Shown piece after piece: positions 1 through 6,876 of a stretch of DNA of 46,394 bases. Source of the DNA: Bacillus sp. 522_BSPC (lineage in GTDB: Bacteria; Bacillota; Bacilli; Bacillales; Cytobacillaceae); assembly GCF_001076885.1 (NCBI RefSeq), contig NZ_JVDT01000151.1:1-46394 (forward strand), read 5' to 3'. Made by a program: the position numbers and the translations under genes. The notes beneath the pieces are model-generated. The model was not told where the DNA came from. It did no database searches and saw nothing but the letters and a program-made list of their open reading frames with translations. Positions within the stretch are counted from its first letter, which is position 1, and each line of letters starts with the position of its first letter.

Positions 1-41
1 GGTGCCTAGTATAGTAAATAGGTCAAATAATTAGAAAAAAG
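1..41 (+). repeat. Left inverted end of the IS110-family element
   Basis: Blocks GGTGCC (1-6), GTAAATAGGTCAAAT (14-28) and TTAGAAAAAAG (31-41) recur inverted at the right end in the same order. Confidence 0.7.
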
Positions 42-119
42 CCACCGTTTTCATTGTAAAATGGAAGTACCTATCACAGAACTTCCAATCTTACTACCCT
101 TACCAAGGAGATGAAAACG

Positions 120-1529
120 ATGGCATATTCAATATTTAACCACATTCAAGGTAAAAAAGGAAGTCGATGGGCAGAGTTCTTGAGAGAGACAGGGACAGAA
201 AATTTAATGTTAGTGGCGATTGATGCGGCAAAGTTTACACAAAAAGCATTGATTTGTACGTTTTATGGGGACATTTTAGTCAAACCTTTCGAGTTTGATG
301 CTTCTATGACTGGTTTCGACTATTTAAAGAGAATCATTGAGTCGGAAAAGAATAAAAACAGACTGAAAGAAGTAGTAGTGGGGATTGAAACGACAGGGCA
401 TTATTACGAGGATCTTGTTAGAAAAAGTCATTCGCTTGGCTATCATGTTCGAACTTTGAATGCAGCTACTACTGCCCAGGAAAGACAAACCCTATTAAAT
501 TGGTCTAAGACGGATAATTTAGATCTAATGGCCATTGTTCAATCCATGATTCATGGCCGGGGGACATCCAACGAGTTAGCTTCTGGTGATGTGCTAAGCC
601 TACAGAAACTTACACGTGCCCGACGCGAATTAGTGGGGGAACGAACAGCTACTCAAAACTTGATTCGTATGCATTTAGACCATATTTTTAGGGAATTTCA
701 GGGGAAATCCGTCTGGGTAAAAGGAAAGCGTGAAAAAGTGGAACCATTTAGTAATTTGTTTGGAAAAGCACCTCTCTACCTCATGAGGCATTATCCCCAT
801 CCAAGCGATATTTTAAAGCTTGGGGAAAAGGGATTACGTGATCTTTCCATTCGTGAAAACTTAAAAATAAGAGACAACACCATTCAGATTCTATTAAACT
901 ATGCGGAAAATTCGATATCTCAACCCAAAGCATCTTTAGAGGGGGACATTTTTCTCCTAACTCAAAAATTGGATCGTTTTGAATTATTGAATAACCAAAT
1001 TGGTGAATTAGAACGTAAAATTGAAGATTTGTTTGTTGGTATGGAGGGAGCAGTTATTCTAAGTGTTCCTGGGATAGGAGTGGTTACTGGAGCTGAATTA
1101 TACGCTGAAATGGGCGATATCTCCGATTTCGAACATGCGGGGCAATTAATTAAATTGGCAGGGACCAATCCTATTGTGAAGCAATCGGGAGGGAAAAGAC
1201 CATCTTATTTCTGTATTTCTAAACAAGGAAGAAGAACATTCCGAAATATCACCTACCAGGTAGGTAAATCCCTAGCTGTAAATAATCCCGAAATGAAACA
1301 AAGATATAAAGCCTTTAAGGAGCGTGGAAAACTCACGGGTCAGGCCTATATAGCCTTAGGAAACCGAATGATTCGCCTAGCCTTTTCCATGATTCGAAAC
1401 CATACCTTATACCATACGGATCAAGAGAACTATGTTCTAGTAGATGAAATAAGTAAGAAGCTTAGAGTCGCTAACACAAAACGGTTTTATGAAGTCCACG
1501 TCTTGTCAAATACTTGCCTATCAGCTTAA
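120..1529 (+). CDS. IS110-family transposase (DEDD, RuvC-like)
   Basis: Catalyses movement of the element. The N-terminal RuvC-like domain shows the acidic residues of the DEDD class: Asp in VAIDAAK (about residue 38 counted from 111), Glu in VGIETTG and Asp in KTDNLDLMAI. The C-terminal Transposase_20 domain starts near SVPGIG and contains LAGTNP...KQSGGK, whose Ser (codon 1185-1187) is the candidate catalytic serine. At about 470 aa it is somewhat longer than the roughly 400 aa common in IS110 enzymes. AAGGAG (105-110) abuts an ATG at 111 and sits 9 nt before the ATG at 120, so 120 is the better start. The frame is intact, so the element could be active. Confidence 0.9.
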   Translation: MAYSIFNHIQGKKGSRWAEFLRETGTENLMLVAIDAAKFTQKALICTFYGDILVKPFEFDASMTGFDYLKRIIESEKNKNRLKEVVVGIETTGHYYEDLVRKSHSLGYHVRTLNAATTAQERQTLLNWSKTDNLDLMAIVQSMIHGRGTSNELASGDVLSLQKLTRARRELVGERTATQNLIRMHLDHIFREFQGKSVWVKGKREKVEPFSNLFGKAPLYLMRHYPHPSDILKLGEKGLRDLSIRENLKIRDNTIQILLNYAENSISQPKASLEGDIFLLTQKLDRFELLNNQIGELERKIEDLFVGMEGAVILSVPGIGVVTGAELYAEMGDISDFEHAGQLIKLAGTNPIVKQSGGKRPSYFCISKQGRRTFRNITYQVGKSLAVNNPEMKQRYKAFKERGKLTGQAYIALGNRMIRLAFSMIRNHTLYHTDQENYVLVDEISKKLRVANTKRFYEVHVLSNTCLSA

Positions 1530-1592
1530 TTTAGAAGTTTATCGTACCATTATTTAACCTTTTATAAATTTATTATTGTTTGAGCTAAAATG

Positions 1593-1772
1593 GGGCTCCT
1601 CTAGGACGTTAGATCACATTGTATTTCGTGCCTGAGGCTTTAGACCTCGTGTGCCAGCGTTATGGATCTTGTCCTGCAAATACGAATAATACGTGAAAAT
1701 CGAAGTTTATATTCGCTAGGCGGTATCCCTGTAGGATGAAACGCAAGGTCCTTTCACGCTCTAGAGGAGCCC
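1593..1772 (+). ncRNA. Candidate bridge RNA in the IS 3' non-coding end
   Basis: A perfect 12-bp inverted repeat, GGGCTCCTCTAG (1593-1604) and CTAGAGGAGCCC (1761-1772), encloses about 180 nt. Inside are further pairings: AGGAC 1603-1607 with GTCCT 1671-1675, AGATC 1611-1615 with GATCT 1665-1669, and GAGG 1634-1637 with CCTC 1645-1648. IS110-family elements are known to encode structured bridge RNAs in a non-coding end that guide target and donor pairing. Position, size and fold fit that role; transcription and guide loops are inferred, not shown. Confidence 0.45.
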
Positions 1773-1840
1773 TATAATAATACTCTGTGATGGTTGATTC
1801 TTCCTAAAAATGGAAATAGGGGACTTTTCTTAAAGTTTGT

Positions 1841-1892
1841 CTTTTTTCTAAGAAATTTCCATTTGACTTATTTACCATTATACGCTGGCACC
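1841..1892 (+). repeat. Right inverted end of the IS110-family element
   Basis: CTTTTTTCTAA (1841-1851), ATTTGACTTATTTAC (1861-1875) and GGCACC (1887-1892) are the inverted counterparts of the left-end blocks. The right end has about 10 extra bases between the first two blocks. Confidence 0.7.
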
Positions 1893-1903
1893 ATAAAAAG
1901 ACA

Positions 1904-1948
1904 AAAGGTATTTAAATGTCCTTGCTGAGAGGACATTTAAATACCTTT
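1904..1948. terminator. 18-bp perfect hairpin, bidirectional terminator
   Basis: Arms 1904-1921 and 1931-1948 pair perfectly over 18 bp around a 9-nt loop, with A-rich and T-rich flanks. It serves the minus-strand genes ending at 2041 and/or transcription leaving the IS. It may also have been the insertion landmark of the element. Confidence 0.75.
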
Positions 1949-2040
1949 ATTTATTGTTAAATGGAAGAAACCCTGTTTGAATAAAGATTTCAGACGCTTA
2001 TTATAGCTGCTTTTGTTAAAGAGGTGAAGATGAAAGCGTT

Positions 2041-2442
2041 TCAGTGGTAGCCTACTAATCTTCTAAAAATATAAGTAACCCCGTTCAAACAAATTAATAT
2101 TACCATCTCTCCAAACGAAAAAACCAATATAGTTAAAAATAAATCAAAGTAGAATTCGCCTATAGATAAAAAATCTGCTGTATCTGTTGTCGAAGTTTTA
2201 AACAGAAAGAAAAAGAAAGTGGAGCATAGGAGTCCTATATAAATACATACCCAGTGATGATAAAAATTTATCTTAAATTTACTGCGCCAAAACCATACAT
2301 TTAAAGGCAAAAAAGTGATAAGAAAATATAAAAGCTGCAAAAGGAAATCGGAAATTTTAACATAAAAGAATAAATACTGATGTAAACAAAAAATGACGAT
2401 ATTAATAAGTATGATTAATAGAAGTGATTGTTTTTGTTGCAA
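2041..2442 (-). CDS. Small multi-pass membrane protein, unknown function
   Basis: About 133 aa, rich in Phe/Leu/Ile, with roughly four predicted membrane segments (LLLIILINIVIF, LLQLLYFLITFLPL, IYIGLLCSTFFFFLF, FLTILVFSFGEMVILICL). I recognise no family. The longer frame reaches a TTG at 2460, but an AGGGGG motif about 6 nt before the TTG at 2442 favours the shorter start. Either start overlaps the end of the upstream gene (2402-2752), which suggests translational coupling of two small membrane proteins transcribed leftward into the hairpin at 1904-1948. Confidence 0.55.
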   Translation of the reverse strand: MQQKQSLLLIILINIVIFCLHQYLFFYVKISDFLLQLLYFLITFLPLNVWFWRSKFKINFYHHWVCIYIGLLCSTFFFFLFKTSTTDTADFLSIGEFYFDLFLTILVFSFGEMVILICLNGVTYIFRRLVGYH

Positions 2443-2752
2443 ATAAATACCCCCTGTCAATATTTATAAGATCATTAAATGAAATCAAGGTTGATTCCAA
2501 AAAAATGAGGTAACGAAAGGGATTACAACCATTAATATATAAAAGAAGGACATTACCGATAAGGCCGCAAATTTTGAAGAATCCTTTTTTTCCTAAGCAA
2601 CCGAAGATTATCCCAATAATAGGAAAAAGCCTAAGGAGTATTATAGAGAGAGTATTGGGAAAAGGGAGACTCATAAAAAACGCAAGTATGTAAGCCACAG
2701 AAGATACGGAAAAAATAGTAAAAGATCCAACGCTATAGTAATTCTGTTTCAT
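2402..2752 (-). CDS. Small membrane protein, unknown function
   Basis: About 116 aa from an ATG at 2752 preceded by AGGAAAGGAAATTCT; a longer open frame to 2860 lacks a ribosome binding site. Hydrophobic stretches (FTIFSVSSVAYILAFFMSL, LSIILLRLFPIIGIIFGCL, ICGLIGNVLLLYI) suggest three membrane segments, followed by a short polar tail. It is upstream of, and overlaps, another small membrane protein gene on the same strand, so the two probably form one transcript. No family recognised. Confidence 0.55.
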   Translation of the reverse strand: MKQNYYSVGSFTIFSVSSVAYILAFFMSLPFPNTLSIILLRLFPIIGIIFGCLGKKGFFKICGLIGNVLLLYINGCNPFRYLIFLESTLISFNDLINIDRGYLFATKTITSINHTY

Positions 2753-2836
2753 AGAATTTCCTTTCCTTTTTTGTTTAATATTACCATAACGATGATTTTT
2801 CTGAAATAGCGAAATAAAAGATAAGGAGCTTGATTG

Positions 2837-3354
2837 ATGCCTATATACTTCACCAACCAAGCAACCGAAGTGGTAAAAATCTTAAATCAAATCGGCTACT
2901 TCATTGGGGATGAGAAGTTTGTGGATAAAGATTTCCTCCATTCTTATCAATGGATGATCAAACAAATGGATAAGAGGCTGAATAATAATGGTTTGTTTCC
3001 AGTTTGGCTTTGGATGAAAAAACCGAATTTAAAGCATGAAAGTCTCTTTCAGAAAGGTACAAAAATTGTATGTTTAACAGTATAAATACCTGATAAAAAA
3101 GTGCTCCTTTCTGATTTTGAAGCATGGCATTGTGTGTTAAATAACGGCTTTTGTGCGATTTCAGAGGAAGAAGATAGGGTGTTTGAACAGGGGGAATTAA
3201 CGATTACAAAGGAACAAAGCTGGAAAGAATATTTCACTTAGCGAAATTACGACACGCAGAAATGTGGAATAATGGGTGCCAAATTGTTCAGGGCGTTACA
3301 TCTGGGATTTAGAAAGAACAAATTTTGAATGCAGAATATTTTATTGCAAAATAA
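2837..3354 (+). pseudogene. Decayed DUF3841-family gene
   Basis: The first 80 or so codons read like the start of DUF3841 proteins (YFTNQATEVVKILNQIGY, then SYQWMIKQMDKR, then PVWLWMKKPNLK). An in-frame TAA at 3083-3085 then interrupts the family's LTV-x-IPDKKVLLSDFEAWH segment, where Glu (GAA) would be expected. Reading resumes in the same frame to a TAG at 3239-3241. The C-terminal part continues only in other frames (QGVT, then W-D-L-E or KEQILNAEYFIAK) up to 3354. One nonsense change plus at least one frameshift mark a degraded gene. AAGGAG sits 9 nt before the ATG at 2837. Function of the family is unknown. Confidence 0.7.
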
Positions 3355-3373
3355 TGTAGTTTTTTGGAAATAA

Positions 3374-3416
3374 TATAATGGATTAAAAAGGAGGAAATAG
3401 CTCCTCTTTATGGAAT
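3374..3416 (+). promoter_or_regulatory. Promoter -10 with 5'-terminal mRNA hairpin
   Basis: TATAAT at 3374-3379 is followed directly by AAGGAGG...CTCCTCTTT (3389-3409), a short hairpin that would sit at the 5' end of the transcript for the gene at 3453. The downstream CTCTTTATGGAAT motif recurs after a different hairpin at 22459-22470. Confidence 0.45.
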
Positions 3417-3452
3417 TTCTAAAGTAAAATCAAAGAGTAGGGGATAAAAAGA

Positions 3453-4337
3453 ATGAAAAAAATATTAGTACTTGGTGGAACTCGTTTTTTCGGAAAAAAG
3501 CTTGTGGAAATGTTATTGGAAGAGGGGCATCAGGTTACGATTATGACCCGTGGGACAACAAGTCATTCATTTGGCGATCAAGTAGAGCATATCATCGGTG
3601 ATCGATCTATGAAGGAACAACTTATTAATCATTTTGACTGTCGAAAATTTGATATTGTTTATGATAATATTTGCTATACATCAAATGAAGCAAGAGATTT
3701 TTGTGAGATTTTTAACGGGAACATTGGCAAGCTTGTGTTTACTTCTTCCTTATCGACGTATGCTGCAGATGGAATGGAAAAGAGAGAAGAAGACTTTGAT
3801 CCGTATCATTATCCGATAGCATGGGGAGATAAAGAGGCATTTACATATAACGAAGGAAAGCGACAAGCAGAAGCCGTTTTCTTTCAGTATGCAACATTTC
3901 CAGTTGTGGCAGTAAGGTTCCCTATCGTGTTAGGGGAAGATGATTACACAGGTCGTTTGCATTTTCATGTGGAGCGGATTCAGCAAGGAAAAACGATTGG
4001 CTTTGTTAATATGGATGCAGAAATGTCCTTTATTCTTGCCACAGAAGCTGCTATGTTTCTAAAATGGGCAGGTTTTTCAGACGTGGAAGGACCATTTAAT
4101 GCAACCGCAGATGGGAAAATTTCAATGGGAGAATTAATCCGTATGATTGAAAAGGTTACAGGGCATGCTGCGAAAATAACGTTAAAAGGGGACGAAGAAA
4201 ACACCTCCCCATTTGCCATTCCTGCCACATGGTATATGAATACGGAAAAGGCAGGAAAAGCGGGCTTTGTGTTCACTAATCTGGATGATTGGTTGCCAGC
4301 TTTGATTGAGAAAATTGCAGGCAAAGATAAGCATTGA
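3453..4337 (+). CDS. NAD(P)-dependent epimerase/dehydratase-like SDR protein
   Basis: An extended-SDR protein of 294 aa. The Rossmann glycine motif is at the N terminus (LVLGGTRFFGKKLVE, residues 5-19) and the catalytic pair lies in Y-N-E-G-K, preceded by a Ser-rich SSLSTY strand. The C-terminal half carries the variable substrate domain, ending in DWLPALIEKI. Such proteins act on nucleotide sugars or related substrates, or bind RNA (CSP41-like). Substrate cannot be read from sequence, and no sugar-pathway neighbours are present. It appears monocistronic, with its own -10 box and leader hairpin upstream. Confidence 0.8.
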   Translation: MKKILVLGGTRFFGKKLVEMLLEEGHQVTIMTRGTTSHSFGDQVEHIIGDRSMKEQLINHFDCRKFDIVYDNICYTSNEARDFCEIFNGNIGKLVFTSSLSTYAADGMEKREEDFDPYHYPIAWGDKEAFTYNEGKRQAEAVFFQYATFPVVAVRFPIVLGEDDYTGRLHFHVERIQQGKTIGFVNMDAEMSFILATEAAMFLKWAGFSDVEGPFNATADGKISMGELIRMIEKVTGHAAKITLKGDEENTSPFAIPATWYMNTEKAGKAGFVFTNLDDWLPALIEKIAGKDKH

Positions 4338-4415
4338 TTGTGATGCTTAGGGGGGAATTTGATATTTTTTGGTGATGTGGCGGATGAATAAAGAGATAGT
4401 TATAGGAGAAGAAAA

Positions 4416-4829
4416 ATGGCTTATGATTTAGATTGTCCTTTATGTAATCCACATAAAGATAGGGACCAAAATATTGTCCTGGAGAATGAAACATGTTATT
4501 TTTTGCAACATAACAAACATCAAGGTATCTTAGAGGGTAGCGGTTTAATAATTCCTAAAAAACATCACAAGGACGTCTTTGAATTAACACAAGAAGAGTG
4601 GAACGATACATATGAGCTAGTACATGAGGCAAAAAAGTTTATAGATAATTACCATTCTCCTGATGGCTATACAATAGGATGGAATGTAGGAAAAGTTTCT
4701 AACCAAGAGATTTTTCATTGTCATCTTCACCTAATACCAAGATATAAGGATGAACCATTGGCTGGAAAGGGTATTAGATATTGGTTAAAACAAGAGGAAA
4801 ATAGACGAGTAAAAGGGGAAAGTGAATAG
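4416..4829 (+). CDS. HIT family protein
   Basis: A 137-aa member of the histidine triad superfamily of nucleotide hydrolases/transferases. The triad HCHLHLIPRY is near residue 105, and an N-terminal CPLC could contribute zinc binding with later histidines. The short helical strand SGLIIPKKHH precedes the helical segment as in HIT folds. The start has AGGAGA 8 nt upstream. It is followed by a terminator at 4894-4928 and is probably transcribed alone or with the SDR gene 78 bp upstream. Substrate unknown. Confidence 0.85.
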   Translation: MAYDLDCPLCNPHKDRDQNIVLENETCYFLQHNKHQGILEGSGLIIPKKHHKDVFELTQEEWNDTYELVHEAKKFIDNYHSPDGYTIGWNVGKVSNQEIFHCHLHLIPRYKDEPLAGKGIRYWLKQEENRRVKGESE

Positions 4830-4893
4830 CTTTTATAGTGTTAAAGACACCAAAACGAGATAATGTAGTCATTTTTTTATAGATACAGATAAT

Positions 4894-4928
4894 AACCACT
4901 GAAATTGTTTGTTCAGTGGTTTTGATTT
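4894..4928 (+). terminator. Rho-independent terminator after the HIT gene
   Basis: AACCACTGAA (4894-4903) pairs with TTCAGTGGTT (4912-4921), followed by a T-rich tail. Confidence 0.8.
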
Positions 4929-5054
4929 TTTGTAGGATCCGAATCCTTCGTTGCTTTAGATAATAAAACTTTTACCGATTATTTCTAATGAGAATATGGT
5001 AAGCATAATTTCGCTTAACGATTTCATAGGGCCATTTTTTCTTCCCAAATATCT

Positions 5055-5513
5055 CTAAATAAACCTTTTCAAATCATTTATCGCCTGTAAATGCATGCCT
5101 TCATGAAAAATCGTTCGAATTAATACTTGTTCGATTGTGTGCATGCCCATATCGATTGGGGGATATTCTTTTTCAAGCTCATTGCGATATTTCTCTAATA
5201 TTTCTTGTGGTTGAGCGTTTAAAAGCTCTTTTAATTCATGGAAGGATGGTGTCTCATCTGTGAAGTTAGCTGGTGTTGTACCGAAACCAAACCATTGATT
5301 AAATTGCTTCGAAGTAGGAGAGGCTACTTTTGTTAATGCCTCGATCCATAAAAACTGATCGAGATAAAGGTGACCGAGATTCCAGCGGATATTATTATTA
5401 AATCCATCTGGGACGATTTCCGCTTGCTCGTCTGTCACCATTTCAACAGTCCCTAAAAGTTCCTTCCGATAGGTTTCCAATTGTTTAAATAAATTTTCAT
5501 GACGTGCTTCCAT
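5055..5513 (-). CDS. DinB family protein
   Basis: About 152 aa with the DinB four-helix architecture: an N-terminal helix (LFKQLETYRKELL), a middle GHLYLDQ with a metal-ligand His, and a C-terminal FHEGMHLQAIND carrying two more histidines typical of the metal site. Members act as thiol-dependent S-transferases or detoxification enzymes in Bacillus. An AAGGAG motif 8 nt before the ATG at 5513 favours it over the in-frame GTG at 5522. It is divergent from the acidic protein gene at 5648 and shares a short intergenic promoter region with it. Confidence 0.8.
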   Translation of the reverse strand: MEARHENLFKQLETYRKELLGTVEMVTDEQAEIVPDGFNNNIRWNLGHLYLDQFLWIEALTKVASPTSKQFNQWFGFGTTPANFTDETPSFHELKELLNAQPQEILEKYRNELEKEYPPIDMGMHTIEQVLIRTIFHEGMHLQAINDLKRFI

Positions 5514-5647
5514 TTTACACACTCCTTAAACATAAACTTACAATCATTGATTCGCTATGGGGATATCTTTTTCCTGCACTGAAAAGAATAGTGCATTTTT
5601 CTAACGGAAATACTAGGGAAAACAGGAATAAAGGTAGGAGGAATACA

Positions 5648-5956
5648 ATGCCTAGCAAAGATGAAGAACTTAGCGAAGAAGTAGAGAAGGAAACGACGAA
5701 TACAAAAAAGAAAGAAGGAGAGGTAGATAAATTAAACCGCATGCTAGCAGCAGTGTTGGAGTATATTTCGGATGATGAGGTAGAAGAAATCGACATTGAT
5801 TACATATTGGATCAAACAGAAGGCCTTCGTGACTGGTGGAATCTATACCGAGAGAAAAACCGCAAGCGCATGGAAGAAGAAATAAAAGAGTCATTAGGGG
5901 AACTGTCCCTTGAGGAACTAGAGAAGATTCGGGAACAAATAAAGGCTAAACAATAA
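5648..5956 (+). CDS. Acidic helical protein, unknown function
   Basis: A 102-aa, highly charged protein: a Lys/Glu-rich N terminus, a central DDEVEEIDIDYILDQ segment, GLRDWWNLYREKNRKR, and a helical C terminus rich in Glu/Lys (LSLEELEKIREQIK). It has no signal peptide or membrane segment, so is probably cytoplasmic. The ATG at 5648 is preceded by TAGGAGG; the frame open upstream to 5504 lacks such a site. A terminator follows immediately. I do not recognise the family. Confidence 0.7.
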   Translation: MPSKDEELSEEVEKETTNTKKKEGEVDKLNRMLAAVLEYISDDEVEEIDIDYILDQTEGLRDWWNLYREKNRKRMEEEIKESLGELSLEELEKIREQIKAKQ

Positions 5957-6000
5957 GAAAAATGGTTTTCATCAATAGTGGATGAAAGCCATTTTTCTTT
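5957..6000 (+). terminator. Rho-independent terminator
   Basis: Arms 5957-5973 and 5981-5997 form a 17-bp stem with one G-T pair, ending in a T-rich tail. Confidence 0.8.
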
Positions 6001-6092
6001 TACCTAGTGAAAGAAATGATTACAACGAAATAGTGGTGTGAACAAAACTATTCCTCTGATAGAATGAGAGAATGGAATATCCTAGTAGAATA

Positions 6093-6147
6093 TTAAGAAA
6101 ATCTTAAGAAATTTGCTTAGCAGATATTAAGATTTTTTGCCTATGAT
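6093..6147 (+). promoter_or_regulatory. Promoter with phased TTAAG repeats before the two-component operon
   Basis: TTAAG occurs at 6093-6097, 6104-6108 and 6127-6131, with a degenerate CTTAG at 6116-6120, giving 11-12 bp phasing. The last repeat is exactly 10 bp upstream of a -10-like TATGAT (6142-6147) and takes the place of a -35 box. This is the classic layout of an OmpR-type activator site. The same arrangement precedes the gene at 19421, which suggests autoregulation plus a second target. Confidence 0.6.
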
Positions 6148-6177
6148 AGAGACAGCGAAGAGAGAGAAAGCAGGTGG

Positions 6178-6876
6178 TTGTTGTTGGAGAAAGTAAGTGT
6201 GCTAGTAGTGGATGATGAGAAAGAAATTAGAGATGCCATTGAAATATATCTTAAAAACGAAGGGATTACCGTTTTAAAAGCAAGTGATGGCCTAGAGGCA
6301 TTGGATATTTTAATGGAACAAACTGTTCATTTAATTCTAATGGATATTATGATGCCGAATTTAGATGGGATTTCTGCTACTTATAAAATTCGTGAACAAA
6401 AAAATATCCCGATTATTATGCTGACCGCGAAAAGTGAAGATACGGATAAAATACTGGGATTGCAAATAGGCGCTGATGATTATATCACAAAACCATTCAA
6501 TCCAATGGAACTAGTCGCAAGAGTGAAATCGCAATTACGAAGATATGTGACACTTGGAACCTTTGATGGTGTGAAGAAAAAAATAGACCTTCATGGCTTA
6601 ACATTAGACCAGGAGGCAAAAGAAGTAGCGGTAAATGGAGAAAGTGTAAAGCTAACGCCAATTGAATATAAAATCGTTGTTTTATTGATGAAAAATGCAG
6701 GCAGAGTGTTTTCCATTGCGGAGATTTATGAAAGTGTATGGAAGGAACCTGGATACAATGCCGAAAATACAGTCGCGGTACATATTCGAAAAATACGCGA
6801 GAAAATCGAAGTGGATCCAAAAAATCCGCGTTTTTTAAAGGTGGTGTGGGGCATTGGCTACAAAATGGAGAAGTAG
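6178..6876 (+). CDS. OmpR/PhoB-type response regulator
   Basis: A 232-aa two-domain regulator. The receiver domain has the acidic pair VVDDE (residues 10-14), phospho-acceptor Asp56 in LILMDIMMP, the Thr in MLTAKSE and the conserved Lys in ITKPFNP. The C-terminal winged helix (residues 130-232) shows the LTPIEYKIVVLLMKNAGRVFS and VAVHIRKIREKIE signatures. Three consecutive TTG codons (6178, 6181, 6184) are possible starts; CAGGTGG at 6171-6177 best suits the TTG at 6184. The stop overlaps the start of the kinase gene by 23 bp. Its promoter carries TTAAG repeats that are its probable own binding sites. Confidence 0.93.
   Translation: MLLEKVSVLVVDDEKEIRDAIEIYLKNEGITVLKASDGLEALDILMEQTVHLILMDIMMPNLDGISATYKIREQKNIPIIMLTAKSEDTDKILGLQIGADDYITKPFNPMELVARVKSQLRRYVTLGTFDGVKKKIDLHGLTLDQEAKEVAVNGESVKLTPIEYKIVVLLMKNAGRVFSIAEIYESVWKEPGYNAENTVAVHIRKIREKIEVDPKNPRFLKVVWGIGYKMEK

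Larger units (their letters stand above)
1..1892 (+). mobile_element. IS110-family (IS1111-like) insertion sequence
   Basis: One DEDD transposase gene lies between imperfect inverted ends. The left end matches the reverse complement of the right end in three blocks: 1-6 with 1887-1892 (6/6), 14-28 with 1861-1875 (14/15), and 31-41 with 1841-1851 (11/11), with short gaps between. The long non-coding part (about 360 bp) is 3' of the transposase, as in the IS1111 subgroup, whose inverted repeats are subterminal. The true tips may therefore lie a few bases outside, and the left tip may precede the window. No target duplication can be judged. The right end stops 11 bp short of a strong terminator hairpin. 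Confidence 0.8.

Noticed and set aside
5515-5894. Two minus-strand frames opposite the acidic protein gene
   Set aside because: Ser/Phe- and Leu-rich antisense shadows of a Glu/Lys-rich coding region, without start signals.
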